Made by a program: the position numbers and the translations under genes. Below, in pieces: positions 25,394-34,935 of a stretch of DNA of 64,000 nt. Origin of the DNA: Setomelanomma holmii (Eukaryota > Ascomycota > Dothideomycetes > Pleosporales > Phaeosphaeriaceae); assembly GCA_010015745.1 (NCBI GenBank), contig ML978214.1, positions 124,001 through 188,000 on the forward strand, given 5' to 3'. Positions within the stretch are counted from its first letter, which is position 1; every line of letters begins with the position of its first letter. Under the pieces are notes generated by a model, which saw only the letters and a program-made list of their open reading frames with translations, had not been told where the DNA came from and did not search any database.

Positions 25394-27472
25394 GGAGCAG
25401 GCAATACGAATACAAGCCGCTGGCGACTGCAGATTCGATTCGTGTCTTACAGCTACTGCCAAGATCGGACGAGCTATTCTCGTGTAGATGAATTGAAGTG
25501 CGGGGATGCAAGGCGTCTTATGAGGCACGTTCCTACGCGTAGGGTCCTCCGGACTTTTCAGAGGTTCTTTACGAAACTGACACGGGTACCACTATTCGTG
25601 TGACGAAAACCCTTCACCGCGCACTTCGGCGAATCCAGCTCCTAAAACGGCATCACAAGCTGTGGATCGATGCTGTTTGTATCGACCGAGGAAACATACG
25701 AGAGAGAAGTCACCAGTCAAGAGCATGGCGAACATTTACCGAAATGTACACAGAGTACTGGTGTGGCTTGGTCTAGAGGACTCTGCTTCTGCTCTTGCGG
25801 ACATCCGCATCGTGAGGGATAGCTACCAACACATGAACGAGCCGATCAGTTTGTCGGAGGCGCACGAAGGTTACGAAAGCGATGACCCTGACTACATAGA
25901 TGTAGCTGGGGAAAGGCAAAGACGCATATCGGATTTCTTGAAACACTTATGCAAGTGCGATCTGGTAGCGCTCAGTGCCTTCTTCGGGGAATCTTGGTTC
26001 CGTAGAGTTTGGGTGGTCCAAGAGCTCAAGCTGGCATAAAGGACTAATCTGTTCGCTGGAAACCAAACCATCTCGCTCGACATATTCGAATCATGCATAG
26101 ATGCTTTGCTCACCCGCACACACTTGCTTTTGGCCCGTTCCAAATCCATTGCTAACAGTCAAGAGTTGCGCGATCAATCGCTATGGGATCTTAAGTCTGT
26201 CAAAGAGATGATACTATGTCGTCGCGGGCGTCAAGAGCTGCGCAAGAAGACACTCTATGCCTGTTGTCGACTGCTGATAGATCGACATTGTCGAGACGAG
26301 CGCGACAAGGTCTGCGCTCCGCTTGGTCTTACGAAGAATAATCTGGTAATTATTCCTGATTACGGACTCACTATGGCTGAGGTTCGCCTCGAGTGGACAA
26401 GGAAGAGTCTACTTGCCGGGGATATTTCCATTCTCCACCACGCCGAAACCCACATGTAGACTCCGCAACAAGCAAGTCAATCCGGCTTGAACTTCGACCA
26501 CACCTTATATCTGATCATGGCACAGACTATGTATGTAGAAGATAAAGGTATAGCTCTACTTGTTTTGGATAGGTGCACGGAGCTGATATAGGTGCTTCCT
26601 GGTATTGGCCTAGCAATATACGCTAAGTGCACTGACAATGGTCCGAGTTCAAGCCGACTTGACTTGCTTGTTGCGGAGTCTGCCCACATGTGCGATGGGC
26701 TGGGAGAAGAGTCGCCATCCTTTCTGCCTCTTCTCTCGAGCCAGCCTAGCTCATGCCGATCCATGCCGTTAGGCGGTACAAATGCGTTTCTCTACAGCGT
26801 GGGAACTTCGCGTCTTTTCGCCACCAAGTCGTCGGTATCGAAATTGATTAGCTTGCGTGGTGTCCTCATCGACTATGTCCATCACACCAACAGCTTCAAG
26901 AAAGCGATGAGTGATCTCACTGTAGGACTTGGGTCGCCTTTCAAGGATCAGCTCTACCTGGGCTCTCAGAATTGCGAAGCACTGAACGGCTCAGCTTCTT
27001 CCACTGCATTCAAAGAAGCCTTCTGGCGGACGATGAATTTGGACTTTCGCACGAGGCGCATTGGTACACCTCAGCAAGCATCAAGAGTTGATTTACGTTT
27101 CCTGGATCATGCACACCGGACCAACATCGCGCATTCGTTCAAGAAGTGCACGTATTTCAAGACTGAGAAGGGATATATGGGCATGGGTCCAGAATGGACT
27201 ATGGCTGGAGATAGCCTTGTCATTTTTTATGGCGCCGAAACTCTTTTTGTTCTGCGTAAACGGGAGATGAATGAGGGCCATTCGCTTGGAAACTTCTCGG
27301 CGACTGCTATGTCGATGGCTGGATGGAGGGTGTTTACAATTGCCACCGCGTGATCAATGAATTTGGAGCCAAATCACTGCGCAACCCGCCAGCCAACCAC
27401 CGCCGTGGAGACGTAGCAGATACTTTCAAGAATAGCAAGGGCCTGAAGAGTGAGTACTTCACCCTTTGCTGA
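25394..27472 (+). pseudogene. Second decayed HET-domain gene
   Basis: HET-family motifs follow in correct order: YEYKPLATADSIRVLQLLP (about 25400), KLWIDAVCID (about 25658), a frameshift near 25715, RVLVWLGLED, WFRRVWVVQELKLA (about 26000), RDERDKVCAPLGL (about 26295), KGYMGMGPEWTMAGD (about 27170) and, in another frame, KLLGDCYVDGWMEGV (about 27285). In-frame stops include TGA near 25488, TAG near 25540 where the family has Trp (SYA-stop-G for SYAWG), TAA at 26037 and TAG at 26457. At least two frameshifts are needed. The TGG-to-TAG change is the type RIP makes. No functional product is expected, except perhaps short fragments. Confidence 0.78.
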
Positions 27473-27893
27473 GCAATAGGTACGTGACGTCCTGCCGAAT
27501 GAAGAACGTTTGGGAGAGTTCGGATTCCTCTCTTTGCATGCATGGTCGGCAAGCATTACCAATAACAGGACACCCAGCATATCGACCCCGGGTCGGAACG
27601 CTCCCGCGCCCGCACTCTTCCACCTCCACGAGCCTTTACCACGATGCAGTTTAAGCGTGGAACTATGCGTAGCTGCGATTGTTTGCCACCAGACTTGGCT
27701 GTGCGATTTCACCTACGCCATCCGCATAAGACTGATGGCATGAATGCGAACTCTTACAATTGAGAGACCGCATCGACGTCTATTCGAAGACTACGTGCGG
27801 TTTATTGACAACCGGGTGTATAAACCCAAAGCCAAACAACACTTCCACCTTGACACCGTCTACTCTTACCGGACAAGCAACCAAGTCCTCCGC
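27473..27893. other. Spacer with no supported gene
   Basis: Between the 3' ends of the HET relic and the secreted-protein gene. No domain, repeat or hairpin stood out. Confidence 0.4.
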
Positions 27894-28614
27894 TTATGCC
27901 TGAAACTTGAGGAAGATCCTGGTCTCATTGGCCTTCAATCCCTCTCCAGCGGGCAGCAATCGAAGGTAGAAATAGGGGTAGCCGTATGACGTGGAGCTCG
28001 CCTCATACCACTTCACACCCCAAGTCGTGGTGTTGTACCCACCAAGGTACCAGCCAGGCTGCTTCTCCTCGCCAATGTAGTGCTCGTACAGTGTTGGCTG
28101 CTCGCCATCGACCAGATAAAGCAAGCTAGCATCATACGAATAAGGAGAAAGAGCAAGAGGTGTCCATTTAGCGTTCCCTGGTGCGCCGGCCGCGTTGACA
28201 GAAGTGTCAGCCAGCGCGTTGAGTTTATCGTCCTGACACTGCAGCGCTGTGCGGGCAATTCCCTTTGTGTAACCAAGGACAAGCTACGTGCTCATTAGAT
28301 CTGGGTTGTGTTGCGATCAGCTGAAGACTCACGTATCCCCAACGCATCACCGGTCCTGTGCTGGGCGAGTAGGACAGCGAATACACCGTGCTGGGTCCAT
28401 AGTTCAGAAGATCCGGGTTCTCGCTGTCGGATACCGTAAGACTCCATGGGCCGGCAATTCCAGTGTCAGCATTATAGCCAGGGTAGGAGGCGCATCCTGC
28501 TGGAAGAGCCTTGATGGTCACGTTCGGGAGGAGCGATCTTGTGTGCAGATGTGTGAGAGGGGTCGCAAGGGAAGTCGCGATCAGAGAAACGAGAGTAAAT
28601 GTCTTAGCCAACAT
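27894..28614 (-). CDS. Small secreted protein of unknown function
   Basis: Exons are 28614-28333 and 28283-27894. The 49-nt phase-0 intron (GTGAGT...CGTAG) gives 223 residues. The N terminus (MLAKTFTLVSLIATSLATPL) is a clear signal peptide, so the product should be secreted. The mature part is rich in Tyr, Gly, Pro and Trp with several N-x-S/T sites (NVT, NTT, NET) and only two cysteines after the signal. Motifs such as LSYSPSTGPVMRWGY and GEEKQPGWYLGGYNTTTWG look like a beta-rich extracellular protein. I do not recognise the family and assign no function; an effector or wall-associated role is only a possibility. The start ATG is the first Met able to produce the signal peptide. Confidence 0.75.
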
Positions 28615-29589
28615 GTTGAGCGCTGAACTTGAATAGTTGGATGGCGAGATGTAAAGCAAGCGAATGATGGAGAAAGAATGTGTGGTGTGGAATTACATTT
28701 GGGAGAAAGGAAAGCTTTGTACCTGTCGATCATGCTCTTCCAAAGCCCTGAGTAGTCGTTTCATTCAGGCACCCGTGTGCTCGCCGTACCTTTAATCTAA
28801 TTCGCGTCCGAGCCACGTCGCTACCTACCGCTAGACGATCTCAATCCATGTTGCTGACGGACTGCAGCCTCGAGCTTGCTTTCTTCATAGGCTTCACCGG
28901 TGAAACACGATCTTCCGCGCACAAAATTAGGAGAGCGGATATTTCGATGGATCCGCGCAAAATTGATGGGGAGGCCTGAAAATATAAATGCAAGGCTGTG
29001 ATTGGATGGCGACGTCGGAGCTAGCCATATGAAGAAAGGTTTAGGCGGGACCCTGCAACGGCCCTCATCTTAGCACAAGGCTCTCACGCCCCTTATCAAA
29101 CCTACCATATTCCCGCAGACAGTATGAACAGTCGACCTGCCCAGATCGCTTTGCCACAAGACCTGAAGTCGCATTTCGTCGTTGTTACGCTTTTGCTGGA
29201 TGACATCAAGGAAACTGACCATGGACCAGTTGCGCTTCCAGGGGCCAGCCCGCCAGGGTGCACTCCTCGAGGTGCACTGCAAGTTTCTGGTGAGCAGGAT
29301 GCAGTACGCCTTGAGGCGGGAACAGGATGGGGAGCTTCTGATCTTCTTCTTCTTGAGTAAGGTCAATACAGCAATAAGTCAATTCAAACGCGGAAGATAT
29401 TAAGATATTGTGGTCAAGCTCAATGGAAGCAATGCCCGGAGTTATCGCTGCACCGCGTTGGCTGAAAGGCACAACAGAGCGGTGAGCTGAGCAGCACCGG
29501 CAACCGTTCAGATCGGGCTGAGAAGTCCTTAGATACCGAGCTACTGGCCCTACCACCTCGATTGTCTTCCCCGAACTCGAAGCTTCTGC
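28615..29589. other. Intergenic region upstream of the secreted-protein gene
   Basis: Promoter side of the secreted-protein gene followed by sequence leading into the Hsp70-like relic. Overlapping frames on both strands at 29070-29690 have no clear domain. The N-terminal half of the Hsp70-like gene would be expected here but I could not recognise it. Confidence 0.4.
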
Positions 29590-30800
29590 CATGGGTGTCT
29601 TCAACGACCCAGAGGTAATGCCAAACCCTGATGCCGGGGACAAGTATGTTCCGTGCGACGCTGGCGCAGCCCTTGTCAGCGTTGGCACCTGCAGCTACAG
29701 ATACAGCCATAGACACAATGGTAGCGCATCTCAACATTTTCGCCTCGTCAAATTTTCGCAAGCTCCGAGCACACCGCATGGAGCAATATATCTGGACGAG
29801 GCTTTTGAAAGCTTAATTACGAAAGAACTTGGTGGCTAAATTGACTTCAATGGCCTGGAATAGAAGAACGCCTTTGACGAACAGTGGGAATGGGGTATCA
29901 AGCGAATGTTCAAGGTTGCACATGAGGACTGGGACTTCTCAGTGCCTCACGCTTTTGCTCGGAGCGGAACAAGCTCAACCTTCAAACTTCAAAGGTACGT
30001 GATCTCTTGGCTCGCTCACATGTAGTAAGAAAAGGCCTATTAGTGCTCGGGCCAGTCAAGTTTTTGATATTGCTGTTTCGAGAAGCGAAGTGCTGTTGGG
30101 ACAGTGTGTTCAACAAGTAATAGCGATGGACGGAAACCCCCCAAAAGGTAGACCATGTGTTGCCCGTGTACAGCTCCTACTAACCGCTAACTTCCAGGGC
30201 ATCATTCTTCTTGGAAGATATGGAAGTAGCCCGTATATCTCCAATAGACTTGCCCGAGAGTACAAGTCTCGTGGGATCAAAGTAGCGCGCCGTCCGAACA
30301 TTCAGCAGTGAGTCTATGGCCTCTAAATCTGTTCATCACTGCAGCAGTTCTGAGTCGTTTAGCAGGACCAAGACGTGTCGAGGAGCTATTATTAGCGCAC
30401 TTGCAGGGGTTATTGTCCAAGGATAGCCAAATTCCAGACAACACATAGATTCGCTGGTCGGGGCAGCCAACCATAACCGTGACTACCTGGACTGCGAGTC
30501 TGTGCGCGATTATGAAGCATGGGATGCTACCGCCGTGGATGACTATGCACCACCTTCTTTTCAATTGCGTGTCTCTGCGAAGGGAGATCAGATGAGAGTT
30601 ATAGGCGCCATACTGGACAGCAACTTGTTGTTGGCTGACTAAGATGGCATCAGAAGGGTAATTCCACGGGGCAAGATTGCGCGAAACCCACCATCGTCCG
30701 TGGCCATTGCTCCGATAAAGCCTGCAATGCGTCAAACACATGAGCCAGTCAATGTCAATTCTATGACACCGGGGAGGTCATGGACGAGAAAGTTGAGAGA
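29590..30800 (+). pseudogene. Relic of a fungal Hsp70-like ATPase gene
   Basis: Fragments in shifting frames resemble the C-terminal half of the actin-fold ATPase of fungal Hsp70-like proteins: KYVPCDAG (about 29640), IYLDEAFESLITKELGG (about 29787), IKRMFKVAHEDWDFSVPHAFARSGT (29900-29970), then IILLGRYGSSPYISNRLAREY (about 30200). A splice-like GTGAGT...CTGCAG at 30308-30344 leads to CRGAIISALAGVIVQG. Stops (TAA near 29837, TAG near 29861 and later) and frame changes disrupt it. The GGFGRSPYL-type adenosine motif is altered to GRYGSSPYI. Such expanded Hsp70-like genes often sit near HET or NLR-type genes in filamentous fungi. Limits are approximate. Confidence 0.6.
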
Positions 30801-31007
30801 AATACTGCGGTTGGTGTAGAACAGCATTCTCTGCTCTGAACCTTGCGCTGACATGCACATCTAGAAGGTAATGCAACACCACGATAGTAGTGGCTGCTGC
30901 GGCTCTGGGGTGCTTTTTAAACATTTCTTGCATCATATCTTCGACTCCGAGATAGTACAAACTGGTACTTAGGAAAGTTTCGGGCGCCTAATCAATATGA
31001 ATCAAGC

Positions 31008-32103
31008 TTAGTCCCACGGTTGAATAACAATCTTGCTCCCACTGACACCTCGATGTAATTTCTCGATACCTTCAGCGACGCTTTCGAGCCCGCCGAGTAC
31101 TTCAGCGGGAACAGCTTTGAGGTCACCACTTTTGATAGCCTGTTCGATCAACCCATCCTGGGCCAAGAAGTGCCTATGCCATTCTGCGTTTTCGGGAGAG
31201 TGGGTCGAGAACCGGTGGAACTGTACCCTGATGCCTTCTGGAAACTCTGTAATGCCAAACATGACTGGCGGTAAAAGCACGAGAATGTTTGCCTTGGTGA
31301 CAGGCTTCCCCTCTGGCGCGAGGATCTTCACGATGGTCGACACAGATGGCTTGAGCGAAATCGTGTCGATCCAATAGTCGATCGGGAAGAGATCCCGGAT
31401 CGCCTCAATGGTCGAAGGGTCGCTATGATCGAACACGTAGTCGGCTCCGCATGCTTTGAGAAGATCAAAGTTGTGCGAGGAGCTGGTGCTAATCACAATA
31501 TAACCCGCTAGTTTGGCGTATGAGATGGACAAACTTCCCATCGCAGACGAGCCACCCCAGATGAGAATCTTCTTGCCCTTTTCGCTTTCAGGCAGCTCGG
31601 AGGCAGGAACAGTCGGGCGGTGCATGTTCAAGGTCAAATCGCCAAAGAGTGCTCCAGGAGGAGTGTAGGACGCCAGCGTCACCGCTTTCGTGAAGTCTAC
31701 ATCTCCAATCTGGCCAGCAGTGTGAGTTTGACAGTACTAGTGCAGATCTGGTTCACCATACCTCAACAATTTCAGACTCATCAACAACGGAGAAGCGTTG
31801 CAACCCTCCATACTTCACTTTCTTATGCGTAAAGATCTTGGTACCGCACACGACGCGGTCTCCAACCGCAACCTTATTCACACCAGCTCCAAGTGCCTCC
31901 ACAACTCCAGCGACTGGGCTTCCGAGGACCGCTGGATATTCGACAGGAATCATGGCTAGCTTCGCGACTTTTTCGTCTGCGGGCTGAATGGCGCAAGCTT
32001 GAACCTTGACCAAGACCTCGCCATCGCCTGGCTCAGGACGTTCGGTATCACGAACAGTAAATTTACCCTTCGCGGTCTCAAGAAATGCCGCCCGATTGCT
32101 CAT
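31008..32103 (-). CDS. MDR-superfamily zinc-less oxidoreductase
   Basis: NAD(P)H-dependent medium-chain dehydrogenase/reductase of the fungal enoyl-reductase/ToxD-like group. Exons are 32103-31762 and 31709-31008, with a phase-0 52-nt intron (GTATGG...GGCCAG); 347 residues from MSNRAAFLE. The GroES-like domain has EVLVKVQACAIQPADEKV and VLGSPVAGVVEALGAGV. The nucleotide fold reads ILIWGGSSAMGSLSISYAKLAG. Zinc ligands of classical ADHs are absent, as in quinone and enoyl reductases. A second in-frame ATG at 32205 would add a 34-residue leader (MLLRPLRRLLPQKGLLLSS...) that looks like a mitochondrial presequence. The exact substrate is not predictable, and there is no PKS neighbour. Confidence 0.85.
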
Positions 32104-32205
32104 AGTGACTGCAGATGTAGTGTTTAATGATGGCAGGAATAGGTTCCGCGATGAAAGAAGGAGTCCTTTTTGTGGGAGTAGTCGTCTTAGAGGTCGTAGT
32201 AGCAT
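32104..32205 (-). other. Possible alternative N-terminal (mitochondrial) extension
   Basis: In-frame 34-codon extension upstream of the oxidoreductase ATG. It contains five Arg/Lys, no acidic residue, many Leu and Ser, and could form an amphipathic helix, all traits of a mitochondrial targeting peptide. The upstream ATG has T at -3 (weak context); the downstream ATG has A at -3 (stronger), allowing leaky scanning. Confidence 0.45.
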
Positions 32206-32749
32206 ATATGAGATGGAAATTCGCTTTTTGTCAGCAGCGTGAGCTTGCAAGACCGAAGTGCGAGGAGTGTCAGCCTGTTGCGGACGAACAGAAAGATGGG
32301 TGGGGCGGCCCATTGCTAGCTGTGGTAGGCATAGTAGCTGTATGCCTTAATCCGAGTGGAACGTGACGAATGAACCGCTGACTGCATATCGACAATTGGG
32401 GACTGTAGATTGTGCTTACTCTGAGTCCATGGGCTATCGTGGTGTTTGGCGGAATTGAAGGGGGTAAGCACCATTGATTCGGCTGCGCCTCCCCCGCTTC
32501 TGCACTTTCTTCCAATTCTCACCGCCTTCCGCTTGCACTCTATTCATGTCAGCCCCCAACGGTCAAGCAGCAAGATACAATACATTGCTGGTGGTATCGC
32601 CTATGACACAAGACCAAGCATGGCAGCATGCGGTGAACCGCGGCCCATCAGTCTCTGAGCCCTGACGAGCTCATTTATCCTTGGCTCTACTGGTATAACA
32701 ACGCACAACCGATGAGACTGCTGCTTCGAGCATTTATCATCCGCATATC
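32206..32749. other. Divergent intergenic region (oxidoreductase / HET gene)
   Basis: About 0.54 kb between divergent genes, presumably holding both promoters. Short frames only; no site that I can support. Confidence 0.4.
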
Positions 32750-34194
32750 ATGGAAGCGCCGAATATCGATCTCGACTCCGACTCTCGGGAGTCTCAACAT
32801 GAGCCACTCGAGCACCCTGAATTGTCCATCCGTTTAGTTCAGACCTTGCCGCACTTCTCCTCGGATAACTTGGTCCAATGCGAAATCAGTCATCGTGTAC
32901 TGTTAGAAGCGGCTTCAAAGGAGGATCCGACGAGCACAAACGCTCCCCTCGACCGTATTGGCAATGACGACTTAGACTCCATATCCTATGTATGTCTGAG
33001 CTACACCTGGGGCGATCCACGGGATCAGACGTTGATAAGAATTAGTGGGAAATTGGTCCGCGTCGGGCGAAACCTTGCAGACTTCTTGTCCATTGCACGC
33101 CGTGCCTTAATCGACACTTCCATCTGGGTTGATGCTTTGCGTATCAATCAGAGGGATACTTCAGAGCGGAATAAACGGGTTCAACAAATGGGAAAGATCT
33201 ATGCTGGCGCAGCTGCGATATTGATCTGGTTGGGAAATGATCTCGAGGTCGCGCAGGTGCTTCATTCGGTCAATGAAGCAAGTAAACGGTCCTACATCAG
33301 CTGGAACGCACCCGTACGCTCATGGAGGTCACATATGCTACATAATTGGACTGCTCGCTGTCTGTACGGTAACGACGCAATTGATGCAACACTTCATGCT
33401 GCATCGGGGTCGTCCTCAAGCGCAGCAGCTCGATACAGCGATGTGGCAGCTTTTGTCACATCAGAAGCACCATCGATCTTGAGTGACACGACTGGAAAAG
33501 TGGAAAAGCTGTTTGAGCCACTATTCCAGAACGAATACTGGTCAAGAGCTTGGTAGGCAAGCCGATTCGAAGTGTACATATGATCAAAGCTGACTTTGTA
33601 TTGAAACAATTTCAGGGTAAGCTTGCGCCGTCAGATTCTGCCTAAGAAATTTACTAACTTGTGTTTTACGACGTTCAGGTAACGCAGGAGGTATTGCTCG
33701 CGAAAGACGCTGTAGTGGTTGCTGGTGTCGCGTCTCACGGATTGCTCGCATTAGCGAATAAATATCGATCAGCCGTACCATACTTTAGAGAGAACTCCTT
33801 CGAAAATTTAGTCGACATCCTCTTACGACGAGTGGGACGACGAGCAAGTAACGACACTGGGCTTGAGAAATGGGGCATTGTCAATCTGCTATATCGCTTT
33901 CGCGACAAGAATTGCGCAGTTCGTCGCGATCGTGTTTACTCACTTCTTGCACTCTCAAAAGAAGGCGAGACGCTCGCTGTCGACTACGATGCTTCGCATG
34001 AGCAACTTCTGCGCCAGGTGTTGCGTACCCGAGAGTGCTCAATGTGTTTGTGCTCTACAGCTATCGTCGCACACACCTTGAGTCCATGGAACTTCACGCC
34101 GATAGAGACCGAACACTTCGAACCACCGTTTGCTGAGCTGCACATGTACGCTTACACCTTGAGCTCAGCTGTGTGCTCTTTCTGCTCCACCTAG
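32750..34194 (+). CDS. HET-domain protein, near-intact
   Basis: HET (PF06985) cell-death effector. Residues 83-89 read LSYTWGD and 125-134 IWVDALRINQ, where canonical CINQ is changed to RINQ; ILIWLGN follows at 158-163. The frame then meets TAG right after RAW. Two intron-like segments, 33553-33615 (GTAGGC, CTGAC, TTCAG) and 33617-33678 (GTAAGC, TTACTAAC, TTCAG), flank one exonic G at 33616. Removing both gives RAWVTQEVLLAKD, the expected HET motif, and 439 residues to TAG at 34192. The same frame then stays open for 144 more codons to 34629, reading VPYSWTRKKGLVLCLG, so TAG may be a nonsense change at a former Trp. An alternative 49-nt intron at 34146-34194 would end the protein at 34411. 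Start ATG at 32750. Confidence 0.7.
33553..33678 (+). other. Two introns separated by a 1-nt exon (stwintron-like)
   Basis: The upstream unit is 63 nt with GTAGGC donor, GCTGAC branch and AATTTCAG acceptor. The downstream unit is 62 nt with GTAAGC donor, TTACTAAC branch and CGTTCAG acceptor. Each alone looks like a normal fungal intron. A single intron spanning both would leave TTG+GTAACG, a frame with an immediate TAA. Only removal of both with the single G kept restores the HET reading frame. Confidence 0.6.
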
Positions 34195-34629
34195 GTTCCA
34201 TACTCCTGGACTCGAAAGAAAGGTCTTGTGCTTTGCCTGGGAAGCGCTTGCCCAGACACATCTAGCCATCTTTTCTGGGAAGAATCTCGACGTACTACCC
34301 ATTCTCAAGGTGGAAAGGAAGACGCAGAGAAAACAAGCTCGATCTTCGTACAGTCGCGGCAGAACAATAACTCCCGAATACCGTGCGAAAACGGGCGTGG
34401 CCTCGAAATAACCAAGAGTCCCTGGCAGCATATATATCGCCTGCAATTCACCTTGCGCACATTAACCGACATCTTGCTAGACGGTACAGCAACAAGAGAT
34501 CTTGGCTTGAATGCATGCGGGAACCTCTGGCCGAACAGTTCGAACCAAGCGACCTCTGGCGAAGCAAGATTAAACCTGTGCGAGGTCACGGAGGATAGAC
34601 ACGTCGCAAGTCACTTGCAACAGCTGTAA
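34195..34629 (+). pseudogene. In-frame continuation of the HET gene after a stop codon
   Basis: 144 codons open in the same frame after TAG 34192-34194. The beginning (VPYSWTRKKGLVLCLGSACPD, then HLFWEE) directly continues a Cys-rich block (VCSFCST) before the stop and looks like the ordinary C-terminal part of this protein. It is probably lost from the product unless read through, or replaced if the alternative intron at 34146-34194 is used. Confidence 0.45.
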
Positions 34630-34935
34630 TGGCTGGCGATTTGGCTATATGTATAATCTCATTTACACTACGTGGTATGCTCCGATCGAATCCGCCAGGT
34701 TGGAATCAATCGCCACTATTCAGTGGCCCTTTGTAAGGTCGACCAAGCCGCTGTTGACCGTTATGACCCTTGCTCTTCCAAACTCTCGAGCCCAGGTAAA
34801 GAACTTCGTTCGGCCCCGTTGCAGACGACAGTCGGGCATGGTACTGCAAGTGGGCCTGCTTTCAGCCTCCACGATGTGGGAATGACTAAGTGGGTCAGTA
34901 TACAGTCTGTGCCAGAGCATCGGTGCTCGCAAACC
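34630..34935. other. Convergent intergenic spacer
   Basis: 3' flanks of the HET gene and the Myb-like gene. Nothing else recognised. Confidence 0.4.

Noticed and set aside
33553..33678. One single 126-nt intron in the HET gene
   Set aside because: It would join TTG to GTAACG and give an immediate TAA; the two-intron model with one retained G keeps the conserved motif.
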